Below are positions 8,735 to 16,498 of a stretch of 41,676 bases of DNA, in pieces. Positions within the stretch are counted from its first letter, which is position 1. Each line of letters opens with the position of its first letter. Location of the stretch: positions 1 through 41,676 of the forward strand of contig JAHFRV010000027.1 in the NCBI GenBank assembly GCA_023266095.1, read 5' to 3'. Under the pieces are notes generated by a model that saw only the letters and a list, made by a program, of their open reading frames with translations, was not told the DNA's origin and ran no database searches. Source of the stretch: Gammaproteobacteria bacterium. Lineage in GTDB: Bacteria; Pseudomonadota; Gammaproteobacteria; DRLM01. A program made the translations under genes and the position numbers.

Positions 8735-9265
8735 TCACTCGCGTCGCAAGCGCGGCAACAGCTGCACGAAGTTGCAGGGCTTGTGACGGCTGTCCAATTG
8801 ATCTTTGAGGATGGCGTCCCACGCCACTTGGCAAGCGTGGGTGGAACCGGGCACGCAGAATATGAAGGTGGCATTGGCGATGCCCGCCATCACCCGCGAT
8901 TGCACGGTGGAGGAACCGATCTCTTGCTGTGAGGCGGCGCGGAATACCTCGCCGAAGCCGTCGATGATTTTATCCAATAATGGAGTGATCGCCTCCGGGG
9001 TGCGATCGCGGTCGGTCAAGCCGGTGCCGCCGGTGACGATCACCGCCTGCACCGCCGCATCGGCGATCCAACGCGAAACCAGGGCGCGAATCTGATAAAG
9101 ATTGTCCGGCAGTATCACCTTCTCCGCCAGCCGATGGCCCGCGGCACGGAGCTGCTCGGCCAACAACCGCCCCGACGTGTCGGTGTGCTCGGTGCGGGTA
9201 TCCGACACGGTGAGCACCGCAATATTGATAGGAATAAATTCAAGCGTTTCGCCGGCACTCGCCAT
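8735..9265 (-). CDS. moaB: Molybdenum cofactor biosynthesis protein B
   Basis: MoaB/MogA-family protein (176 aa) involved in molybdopterin adenylylation or metal insertion. Seen: IAVLTVSDTRT, the family motif VTGGTGLTDRDRTPEAI, and the C-terminal FCVPGSTHACQVAWD and LKDQLDSRHKPCNF typical of MoaB. The start is at ATG 9265, chosen because AGGTGG lies six bases upstream; an ATG five codons earlier has no comparable site. It precedes mobA with a short gap and the same orientation. MoaB and MogA cannot be separated with certainty, but length and the C-terminal motif favour MoaB. Confidence 0.92.
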   Translation of the reverse strand: MASAGETLEFIPINIAVLTVSDTRTEHTDTSGRLLAEQLRAAGHRLAEKVILPDNLYQIRALVSRWIADAAVQAVIVTGGTGLTDRDRTPEAITPLLDKIIDGFGEVFRAASQQEIGSSTVQSRVMAGIANATFIFCVPGSTHACQVAWDAILKDQLDSRHKPCNFVQLLPRLRRE

Positions 9266-9826
9266 GTCTGACCACCTCATTACACTGTGAAAACCACGCT
9301 CTCGCTACCGCACGCTACGCGGCACGGTCATTGTAGGATGTCCCGTGCCACACGGCTATATACCCGCGGATAACCGCAGCGAACGCGAACGAGGCCGGCC
9401 AGGGATACACTTGCGCCATGCGCCCTCAACATAAAACCATTTATGCCCCGAGCATGACGACAAAGCGTAACGGATGATAGGCGCACCACTCATCGTAAAA
9501 TGGTGCGCATTGAAGCCTCAGAGCGGACTTGCAATATGTGCAGTGTGTCCATGTTGGTCACTGACCTTATAGACGATTTTGTGAATAACTCTCGTCGCGG
9601 TATTCTCTGCGCGATAGACATGTTCTCAGGAGTCACCACTCCCCAGCGCAGCAATGACACCTCCCTTGTCGGGTAAGTCTTGCCTAGCGCGCCGCCTGCT
9701 GAAACCCCGCAGCCTGGATTGAAGCCATCTTAAAGAAACTTCCGGTGTCACGTATATTGATTTGGTAACATCATAGGTGTTATTTTAATAATTATTATGT
9801 CACGACTTATCCGAGAAGGAGCATAT
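9266..9826. other. Intergenic stretch without a convincing gene
   Basis: About 560 bases between moaB and the next start. The only clear structure is an 8-bp perfect inverted repeat, GCGCACCA at 9481-9488 and TGGTGCGC at 9501-9508, related in its half-sites to repeats upstream of nirB and narK. AT content rises toward 9780, which may hold the promoter of the following gene. No acceptable reading frame was found. Confidence 0.6.
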
Positions 9827-10335
9827 ATGGCATGCGATACCACCCAAAACTATCGCAACCTACGAGTTAAAGCAGCATTTGAGCGCATGGTTCAAAATAT
9901 GCTGGAACGTAAAGAAGCGCGTCTAAATTGTCCCCACCAATGGACAGACCCCCAATTTAACCGGGGCGAGCGTCGACCAAGGAAGGTCGTTCTTTTTATG
10001 CTGGCACGCCGCCGGGAAGGCACAATAAAACTGCCGATGGCGAATTCTACCCGTCCTCGGAAAGATGGGAATTCTATGACTTCCAATTCACGTCGTCCCC
10101 ACCGTGGCAGCCGATAGCAGTCGCACAACATGGCTCAATCAAACCAGCCGTCTGGCCTCAGCTTTTTGCCAATACGGAATGCACGATAACTTATCAAATA
10201 GTACCAAGAATGATAGAGTGGTCGTCTGCTGCGCTTTATTCAGAAAATGAGTACAGATTCAGCAAGATATTCACTCAAAAATACCACCAGCAAGGGAGGC
10301 AGCATGAACCGCAGAAATACCTATCTTATGGTTAA
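9827..10335 (+). pseudogene. Unrecognised gene, apparently frameshifted
   Basis: A strong ribosome binding site (AAGGAG, five bases) precedes ATG 9827, whose frame begins convincingly (TQNYRNLRVKAAFERMVQ) but turns into an Arg-rich stretch and stops at 10117. From about 9962 a different frame is open to the stop at 10333-10335 and reads like protein, rich in Trp, Tyr and Phe (EFYPSSERWEFYDFQFTSS, ITYQIVPRMIEWSSAALYS). The simplest reading is one gene of about 165 codons broken by an indel near 9950-9990. The second frame has no start of its own and overlaps the porin start by 32 bases. The region is AT-richer than its neighbours, which fits foreign origin. I do not recognise the product. Alternatively only a short protein (9827-10117) is made. 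Confidence 0.4.
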
Positions 10336-11404
10336 ACAACTTCTCGGAGGAACACTAAGCTTAGGCTTGGCCCTGCAACCCGCGCTGGTCGGCGCCCACG
10401 AAGGCGAGCCGGATCAACCCGTCGGGCATGCGGCAAAAGTTCTGCAACTCTCCGGCGACAATCCCATTACCTTCGGCGCCGGTTTGACCATGGTAGGCCA
10501 GGGTATGAGCGGCAACAGCGATGATTCCGGTTTCACCTACTCGGCTGATCTGGCCTTTACCGGCGATTTCGGCCCCCGCGGCACGGCTTTCATCTACATC
10601 AACACCGCGCAAGGCACCGGCATCGACACCGGTGCGGCCACCGGTCCCAATGCCGACAATGAAACCGGCGACCTGAGCGCGGGAGGTTACAGTGAAACCC
10701 GCATCGCCGAGGCCTGGTATGAACTCCCGCTCAACCAGATGACCAACGTGCGTTTCGGCAAAATCGATCCCACCGGCATCTACGATGGGAATCTGGTCGC
10801 CAATGATGAAACCAGCCAGTTTCTCGCCGACACTTTCGTCAATAACGCCGCCATCGCCTTCCCCGGCTACACGGGCGGCATCAACCTCGCGGTCAACCCC
10901 AATGAAGCCTGGTCGATCAACGTCGGCATATTCGAATCCAGCGGCGATTTCGATGGCTCATTGAGCAACTCTTTTATCATCGGCGAAGTCGGGTTTGCCG
11001 GTGAACTCGCCGGCCGGCCGGGGCACTTGCGCCTTACCGGCTGGTCGGAAGACTCCACCAAGAATAAAGGCTACGCCCTCAGCGTCGATCAAACTGTCAA
11101 CGACAGCATCACCCTGTTCGCCCGCTACGGCAACCAAGACGATGCGCAGAATTTCGACAACGCCTTTAGCCTCGGTGGACAACTGGTCCTGGGTGACAAC
11201 ACCGTCGGCGCCGCTTATTCGCTGCTCACCACCACCGACCTCGCCGGACCGGACGACGAATCGCAAATTGAACTCTATTACAACCATGCCGTGAATGAAA
11301 ATCTGCACGTGACCCTGGACCTGCAATCGATCAGCAATCCGGGCTTCGACAGCAGTAACGATGACGTGTTTGTGTACGGTGCGCGCGGCCAAATCGATTT
11401 CTAG
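10304..11404 (+). CDS. OprB-like outer-membrane porin
   Basis: Outer-membrane beta-barrel of 366 aa. A signal peptide ends in LVGA, leaving a mature protein that starts HEGEPD. Alternating amphipathic strands run throughout and the chain ends in an aromatic residue (ARGQIDF), the usual barrel-insertion signal. Patches such as RFGKIDPTGIYDGN and ETSQFLADTFVNN resemble carbohydrate-selective OprB porins. ATG 10304 has GGGAGG four bases upstream; an earlier start at 10247 is less likely. It is followed by the DUF4198, copC and copD genes on the same strand, so the natural solute may be a metal complex rather than a sugar; that is inference. Confidence 0.8.
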   Translation: MNRRNTYLMVKQLLGGTLSLGLALQPALVGAHEGEPDQPVGHAAKVLQLSGDNPITFGAGLTMVGQGMSGNSDDSGFTYSADLAFTGDFGPRGTAFIYINTAQGTGIDTGAATGPNADNETGDLSAGGYSETRIAEAWYELPLNQMTNVRFGKIDPTGIYDGNLVANDETSQFLADTFVNNAAIAFPGYTGGINLAVNPNEAWSINVGIFESSGDFDGSLSNSFIIGEVGFAGELAGRPGHLRLTGWSEDSTKNKGYALSVDQTVNDSITLFARYGNQDDAQNFDNAFSLGGQLVLGDNTVGAAYSLLTTTDLAGPDDESQIELYYNHAVNENLHVTLDLQSISNPGFDSSNDDVFVYGARGQIDF

Positions 11405-11450
11405 GCTTAAATCAACTTTGACTTAGATTATTTCAGCAAGGACTGTAATC

Positions 11451-12239
11451 ATGAATAGAGTCGCTGCGGCAAAAGCGCTGTCCGGTCTTGTCGGCATGGC
11501 AATGGTAGGTAGCGCCAACGCGCATTTTCAAATGCTGATTCCCTCCAACGACATGGTAAGCAGCCCGGCCGAACGGAAGCTCAACCTTGACGTGAAATTC
11601 TGGCATCCCTTCGAAGGGCACGGTATGGACATGGAATCACCCGCCAAATTCGGCGTACGGCTGGGCGACGAAACCGTGGATTTGCGCAATAGCCTAAAGC
11701 CCGTCACTTACACTGATGTGGAAGGCAAGCCGCATAAGGGCTTCCAAACCAGCTACAGCCTGAAAAAGCCGGGGGATCACATTTTTTTCATCGAACCCAA
11801 GCCCTACTGGGAACCCTCGGAAGAAAGCTTCATCGTCCACTACACCAAAGTCATTGTTAACGGCTTGGGCCTGGAAGACAGTTGGGACACTGAACTCGGC
11901 CTCAAAACCGAAATCGTACCGCTCACCCGTCCGTATGGTCTGTATGCCGGCAATATCTTTCAGGGGATAGTGAAGGTTAATGGCAAACCCGTGCCCTTTA
12001 CCGAGGTGGAAGTGGAGTACTACAACGAAGACGGCAAGCTCAAGGCGCCCGCGGCGCCTTTGATCACCCAAGCGATCAAGGCCGACGCCAACGGTGTCTT
12101 CACCTACGCCATGCCCAAAGCCGGTTGGTGGGGTTTCGCCGCGCTGAATCAAGATAAAAAGAAAATGAAACACGAGGGCAAAGACTACCCGGTGGAAATC
12201 GGCGCCTTGCTGTGGGTCAAGACCTACACTATGAAGTAG
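11451..12239 (+). CDS. Periplasmic DUF4198-family protein
   Basis: Exported protein of 262 aa. The signal peptide ends at SANA, so the mature N-terminus is predicted to be HFQMLIPS, the conserved start of DUF4198 proteins, some of which are linked to nickel or cobalt uptake. Later patches typical of the family are [16 protein letters not shown], a central [15 protein letters not shown] linking to an Ig-like half with [16 protein letters not shown], and [14 protein letters not shown]. His residues cluster near the N-terminus. It lies between a porin and copC/copD, pointing to handling of copper or another divalent metal in the periplasm. The family call is firm; the metal is not known. Confidence 0.85.
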   Translation: MNRVAAAKALSGLVGMAMVGSANAHFQMLIPSNDMVSSPAERKLNLDVKFWHPFEGHGMDMESPAKFGVRLGDETVDLRNSLKPVTYTDVEGKPHKGFQTSYSLKKPGDHIFFIEPKPYWEPSEESFIVHYTKVIVNGLGLEDSWDTELGLKTEIVPLTRPYGLYAGNIFQGIVKVNGKPVPFTEVEVEYYNEDGKLKAPAAPLITQAIKADANGVFTYAMPKAGWWGFAALNQDKKKMKHEGKDYPVEIGALLWVKTYTMK

Positions 12240-12255
12240 GCCGTACTACGCGACG

Positions 12256-12289
12256 GGGCGTTTAGAAACACCCTGTCGGCCAAACGCCC
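12256..12289. repeat. Inverted repeat after the DUF4198 gene
   Basis: GGGCGTTT at 12256-12263 and AAACGCCC at 12282-12289 form a perfect 8-bp stem with an 18-base loop, 17 bases after the stop codon. No T-run follows on either strand, so it is a processing or weak termination structure at most. Confidence 0.4.
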
Positions 12290-12401
12290 TAAACTAACCG
12301 TCCCACAGTTCTCTATACTAAACTAGCCTCAAGATAACCCGGCGGTGAACCGACAATCTGATCCACAAGCTTTGCAAGCGCCAATCCACAGGAGAATCAC
12401 C

Positions 12402-12767
12402 ATGATCAAACGCTGTTTGCTCGCCACATTCTGGAGTGCGGTCCTGCTCCTCGGCTGGTCGGGTTATGCCGCCGCCCATTCCAATCTGCATCATTCGGAT
12501 CCGGCCGCGAATTCCACGGTCACCCCGCCGCCCGTGGTCCAACTTTGGTTCAACAAACCTTTAGAAGCGTCTTTCAGCAAAGTGAGCGTCGTCGACGGGC
12601 AAGGCCAGGCGGTGGATAAAGGCGATGGCGCGGTCAAAGGCGCTAACGCCAAACTGCTGGAAGTGAGCCTGCCTACCCTGGCGGCCGGCACGTATAAAGT
12701 CCTTTGGAGCATTGTGGCGACGGACGGCCACAAAGGCAAAGGTGAATACAGCTTCACCGTCAAGTAA
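12402..12767 (+). CDS. copC: Periplasmic copper-binding protein CopC
   Basis: Small (121 aa) periplasmic Cu(II)-binding beta-sandwich. The signal peptide ends at GYAAA and the mature chain begins HSNLHHSDPAANS, matching the CopC N-terminus in which His1 is a copper ligand. The C-terminal TDGHKGKGEYSFTV supplies the conserved Asp and His ligands. Met-rich Cu(I) loops are absent, so a Cu(II)-only site is likely. ATG 12402 has AGGAGA six bases upstream. The copD start lies 12 bases after the stop, so the two are almost surely co-transcribed and deliver or import copper together. Confidence 0.93.
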   Translation: MIKRCLLATFWSAVLLLGWSGYAAAHSNLHHSDPAANSTVTPPPVVQLWFNKPLEASFSKVSVVDGQGQAVDKGDGAVKGANAKLLEVSLPTLAAGTYKVLWSIVATDGHKGKGEYSFTVK

Positions 12768-12779
12768 AAGCCACCCGCG

Positions 12780-14270
12780 GTGATCGACGATCCCTTCACC
12801 GTCGTCGTCATAGCGTGTGAGCTGCTCATCCTCTGCGTGGCCATGGGCGCCGTGGCCGGCGCATTGTGGATACTGCCGGCCGGCGGCAGCGCCGCATCGA
12901 AACAAGATGTGCTGCAGCTGCGTCACCGACTAGGCACGCTGTTGGGACCGTGCCTGATCGCCCTCACCTTCACCAGCCTCGCCGGCTTATTGCTGCGCAC
13001 CGCGAGCATGAGCGAGCTGCCGGTGTGGAGTGTCTTTCCCGTGCTGGGTACCGTGCTCGTCAAAACCCATTTTGGACAACTGTGGTTATGGCGGGCCGCG
13101 GCACTGCTGGCGCTATGGATCCTCTGGGCGCTGCAAAGACGTCATCCGTCAGCGCGCAGTCTGTCAGCGGGCGGATTCATCGCCCTGGCCATCATCATCT
13201 TCACGCTCAGCGGTTCGGGACACCCCGGCGACGACGGCTTGTTGTCCCTCACCAATCTCGCCAACACCCTGCACATCATCGGGGCCTTTTTGTGGGGCGG
13301 CGGCATCATCGCGATGATGGTGATCATCCTGCCCGCCCTGCTGCGCAGCCGCGCGGCCGCACGTGAACTCATCGCGCTGACCAGCCTGCGCCTATCCACG
13401 TTGGCGAGTATCGCCCTGGCCCTGGTGCTGGTGCCGGGCCTTTACAACGCCTGGCTGTTGGTCGGCAGTTGGCGGGGACTGTGGGAAAACCTGTACGGGC
13501 AATTATTGCTGGCGAAGATCGCGCTGGCCGGCATTATGGCCGCCTTGGGCGCGTTCAATCGTTACGTGTATGTCCCCGCCATTCAGCGCCACGCCGGACT
13601 CCCCGAACCGCGCATACTACTGCCTCTACCGCGTTTCATGCATACCCATAACGATGCCGACTCTCCAACACACTTTCTCCGCAATCTCTATGTGGAAGCG
13701 GCACTGCTGATCGGGATACTCGCCTTGGCCGCCGCGCTCTCGCAACAAACACCGGCGGCTCACGCCGAGCATGAAATGGCCGAACATGCCGACCCCGCCT
13801 CGTTATCAGAATCACCAAACCGGCGGTGCGATCAATTAGCTTCCGTCGAGCAGCTCCACCCAATGCCGCACCTGCACCGCGGCGCCGCTTTGCAGATGCA
13901 GCTGACAACCGATATTGGCGGTGACGATGAAGTCGGGCACGCCGGCTTGCAGTGCGGTGAGTTTATTGGTGAGCAGTTGCCGGGAGAGTTCCGGCTGCAG
14001 GAGCGAATAAGTGCCGGCCGAGCCGCAGCACAGATGTCCATCGGCCACGGCCGTCAACTGATAGCCGCAGCGGCGCAACAAACCTTCGACCACGCCATTG
14101 ACCTGTTGCCCATGCTGCAAAGTACATGGCGCATGAAACGCGACTTTGCGGCCGCGGCCATTGACGGCCAAGGTTTCCACTTCCTCCGCGGAGAGAATCT
14201 CGCCGAGGTCTTTGGTCAAGCCACTGATGTGCGCCGCCTTGACGGCATAGGCGGGATCGTCGTGCAGTAA
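12780..14270 (+). CDS. copD: CopD-family copper-resistance membrane protein with antisense-encoded tail
   Basis: Inner-membrane protein of the CopD family. The first ~340 residues contain about eight hydrophobic segments, with family features LVKTHFGQLWLWRAAALL, SGSGHPGDDG, NTLHIIGAFLWGGGI and LYGQLLLAKIALAG. CopD proteins normally end near here. Instead this frame has no stop until 14270, giving ~155 extra residues read antisense to glcF. A stop in the neighbouring frame (TAG at 13837-13839) would end the gene exactly at the glcF stop codon, so a one-base indel near the 3' end is the simplest explanation. The GTG start at 12780 follows copC by 12 bases with a weak ribosome binding site. The core call is firm; the C-terminus is doubtful. 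Confidence 0.8.
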   Translation: MIDDPFTVVVIACELLILCVAMGAVAGALWILPAGGSAASKQDVLQLRHRLGTLLGPCLIALTFTSLAGLLLRTASMSELPVWSVFPVLGTVLVKTHFGQLWLWRAAALLALWILWALQRRHPSARSLSAGGFIALAIIIFTLSGSGHPGDDGLLSLTNLANTLHIIGAFLWGGGIIAMMVIILPALLRSRAAARELIALTSLRLSTLASIALALVLVPGLYNAWLLVGSWRGLWENLYGQLLLAKIALAGIMAALGAFNRYVYVPAIQRHAGLPEPRILLPLPRFMHTHNDADSPTHFLRNLYVEAALLIGILALAAALSQQTPAAHAEHEMAEHADPASLSESPNRRCDQLASVEQLHPMPHLHRGAALQMQLTTDIGGDDEVGHAGLQCGEFIGEQLPGEFRLQERISAGRAAAQMSIGHGRQLIAAAAQQTFDHAIDLLPMLQSTWRMKRDFAAAAIDGQGFHFLRGENLAEVFGQATDVRRLDGIGGIVVQ

Positions 14271-15047
14271 CGCACCGTAATCCTTCACCACCACGCCGCA
14301 ACCGCTCGCGGTCATCACGATGGCCTCCGCGCCCGCCTCGATATGCGGCCACCAAGCGTCGATATTGCGGCGCATGAAATTGCGTGCCTCGTCGTGCGCC
14401 GAGAGATGATGACTGAGCGCGCCGCAACAGCCCGCGTCCTCGGCGCGGATCAGACTGACGCCGAGCCTGTCCAAGACCCGCGCCGCCACCGCGTTGGTGG
14501 CGGGTGCGGCGGCGGGTTGCACGCAGCCGTCGAGCACCAGCATCTTGCGCGGATGACGGACGACGGGCCACGCCGTCGCAGGCTGCACCGCCGGTATTTT
14601 TTTGCGCACCACGGCCGGCAACAACGGCCGCAACGCGCGGCCGATACGCAGCAGCACGGCGAAGCGCCGTGGATACGGAATCAGCGCACGCAACACGCCT
14701 CGCTGCATGCGTTCAGCCAAAGAGCGCGGCACTTTTTCCTCCACCACCGCCCGGCCGATATCCACCAGCCGGCCGTAACGCACCCCCGACGGACAAGTGG
14801 TTTCACAGGAACGGCAGGTGAGACAGCGGTCGAGATGCAGCTGGGTCTTCGCGGTGACCGGGCCGCCCTCCAACACCTGTTTGATGAGATAAATGCGGCC
14901 GCGCGGACCGTCGAGCTCATCGCCGAGCAATTGATAGGTGGGACAAGTGGCGGTGCAAAAACCGCAGTGCACGCAAGAGCGCAGGATGGCATCCGCCTCC
15001 CGACCTTCGGGCGTGTCTTTCAGCGCATCGCTGAGTGAAGTCTGCAT
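13836..15047 (-). CDS. glcF: Glycolate oxidase iron-sulfur subunit
   Basis: Iron-sulfur subunit (403 aa) of glycolate oxidase, passing electrons from the flavin subunits to the quinone pool at the membrane. Two [4Fe-4S] motifs lie near residues 26-40 (CVHCGFCTATCP) and 75-90 (CLTCRSCETTCPSG). Two CCG domains follow (CCGALSHHLSAH; PCTLQHGQ and CCGSAGTYSLLQPELS), as in GlcF and the related lactate-oxidation subunits. It is complete, ending HWVELLDGS. It is the last gene of the minus-strand cluster, 41 bases after glcE, and converges on copD, whose frame overlaps its 3' third. Confidence 0.95.
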   Translation of the reverse strand: MQTSLSDALKDTPEGREADAILRSCVHCGFCTATCPTYQLLGDELDGPRGRIYLIKQVLEGGPVTAKTQLHLDRCLTCRSCETTCPSGVRYGRLVDIGRAVVEEKVPRSLAERMQRGVLRALIPYPRRFAVLLRIGRALRPLLPAVVRKKIPAVQPATAWPVVRHPRKMLVLDGCVQPAAAPATNAVAARVLDRLGVSLIRAEDAGCCGALSHHLSAHDEARNFMRRNIDAWWPHIEAGAEAIVMTASGCGVVVKDYGALLHDDPAYAVKAAHISGLTKDLGEILSAEEVETLAVNGRGRKVAFHAPCTLQHGQQVNGVVEGLLRRCGYQLTAVADGHLCCGSAGTYSLLQPELSRQLLTNKLTALQAGVPDFIVTANIGCQLHLQSGAAVQVRHWVELLDGS

Positions 15048-15088
15048 GATGTCCGCCTTATAACGCCGCCGCTACCAATGACTCGTGC

Positions 15089-16198
15089 TCACAACTCCGC
15101 ATACATCCGCCCGCGATTGAATATCCCCTTGGGGTCGAAAGCCTGTTTCACCCGTTGCTGCACAACCAACAGCGCAGGGGACAAGGGATGGAAAGGTTCA
15201 TTACTCGCATCGCCGCGCCACACTGAGGCATGACCGCCGGCCTGCTCAGCGAGCTTGCGCACCGTGGCGGCGTCAGCCGCGGTGTTCAACCAGCGCAGCG
15301 CAGCGCCCCACTCCAACAGACAATCACCGGCCAGCGCCAGCGACGGCGTAGCGGGCGGCACCGACACACGCCACAGGACGGTAGCCTCCGCGAAAAACCG
15401 ATGGCGCTGCTCGCGCACCCGCGCCCAGAAGTCCGCCGCGTCATCGACGATCTCGCCGCCGAGTTGCCGGTGCGCACTCGCCACCGCAGACGCGGCACCG
15501 GACAGGCGCACGTACAACACGCCATCGACGAAACAGGTGGCGGACACCGGCAACGGCCGTCCCGCCCACTGATTCATCTGCGCAATCGCCGCCGTAGCAG
15601 TGGAGACCTGCGCGAGCGTCAACTCATGACTCGGCCGCGGCAACACCTTGAGGCTCACCTCCAACATCACACCCAGCGTCCCCATCGCCCCGCTCATCAG
15701 CCGCGACACGTCATAACCGGCGACGTTCTTCATCACCTCGCCGCCGAAATGCAGCACCTCGCCACGGCCGTTGATGAGCGTCGTACCCAATACGAAATCG
15801 CGCGCCGCACCCGCATAGGCGCGGCGCGGCCCCGATAAACCACAGGCGATGGTACCGCCGAGCGTCGCACCGCCGCCGAAATGCGGGGGTTCGAAGGCGA
15901 GAATCTGCTGGTGTTCATCCAAAACCGCCTCGATCTCACTCAGCGGCGTACCCGCGCGCGCCGTGATCACCAGCTCGGTAGGTTGATAATGGACGATACC
16001 GCGATGCGTCGTGATATCGAGCGGCTCACCTTTCGTCGACCGGCCGAGAAATGTCTTCGTCCCGCCACCGACGATACAGAGCGGCGCCGCACGCGCGAAG
16101 GCATCGCCCACCTGCGCTTGAAGTTGTTGCGTCTGATCAGCAAGCATGCGGACAAACCGATCGTTCGCGAATTCCCCGTAAACGGAGGCAGGCGTCAT
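15089..16198 (-). CDS. glcE: Glycolate oxidase FAD-binding subunit
   Basis: FAD-binding subunit (369 aa) of glycolate oxidase. The PCMH/FAD_binding_4 fold shows as PLCIVGGGTKTFLG, ITARAGTPLSEIEAVL, FGGGATLGGTIACGLSGPRR and GEVMKNVAGYDVSRL, the last being the distinctive GlcE segment. The short C-terminal half ends in FDPKGIFNRGRMYAEL. ATG 16198 was chosen; the ribosome binding site is poor. glcF follows after 41 bases, but 300 bases separate it from glcD, and that gap contains a repeat-like element. Confidence 0.94.
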   Translation of the reverse strand: MTPASVYGEFANDRFVRMLADQTQQLQAQVGDAFARAAPLCIVGGGTKTFLGRSTKGEPLDITTHRGIVHYQPTELVITARAGTPLSEIEAVLDEHQQILAFEPPHFGGGATLGGTIACGLSGPRRAYAGAARDFVLGTTLINGRGEVLHFGGEVMKNVAGYDVSRLMSGAMGTLGVMLEVSLKVLPRPSHELTLAQVSTATAAIAQMNQWAGRPLPVSATCFVDGVLYVRLSGAASAVASAHRQLGGEIVDDAADFWARVREQRHRFFAEATVLWRVSVPPATPSLALAGDCLLEWGAALRWLNTAADAATVRKLAEQAGGHASVWRGDASNEPFHPLSPALLVVQQRVKQAFDPKGIFNRGRMYAEL

Positions 16199-16214
16199 CA
16201 AGCGGATGAGGCAT

Positions 16215-16480
16215 GCAGCATGAGCTTACGATCCAGCATCGCCGTAGACGAAACCGAGCACCGCCGGCCAGCAGAGACCAGGCCCGCAGGGGTACGGCAG
16301 AGATACCGCACGTTTTCCGGCAAACCAGTGACGTCCAGTCGGAAAACGCCTCTCCTGATGGTGGAGCGCAGGGGACCCGCAGGGCGAGTCTCCGGGCGGC
16401 CTTGCTTTTGATTGCTTCTCTTTGACCGCGCAAAGAAAAGTAACTCGCCCGCGGTGCGAGAACCGCATTCAAAAAAACAT
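16215..16480. repeat. Intergenic repeat-like element between glcD and glcE
   Basis: The 300-base glcD-glcE spacer has no credible gene. It contains a TCTTTG/CAAAGA hairpin (around 16421-16438) inside a segment reading on the minus strand as a TTACTTTTCTTTGCGCGG core, followed by GC-rich CTGCGGGTCCCCTGCGC. I recall very similar blocks scattered through intergenic DNA of many gammaproteobacteria, so I call it a dispersed repeat. No second copy was seen in this window. Confidence 0.45.
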
Positions 16481-16498
16481 CTGCACACATCACTGCCA

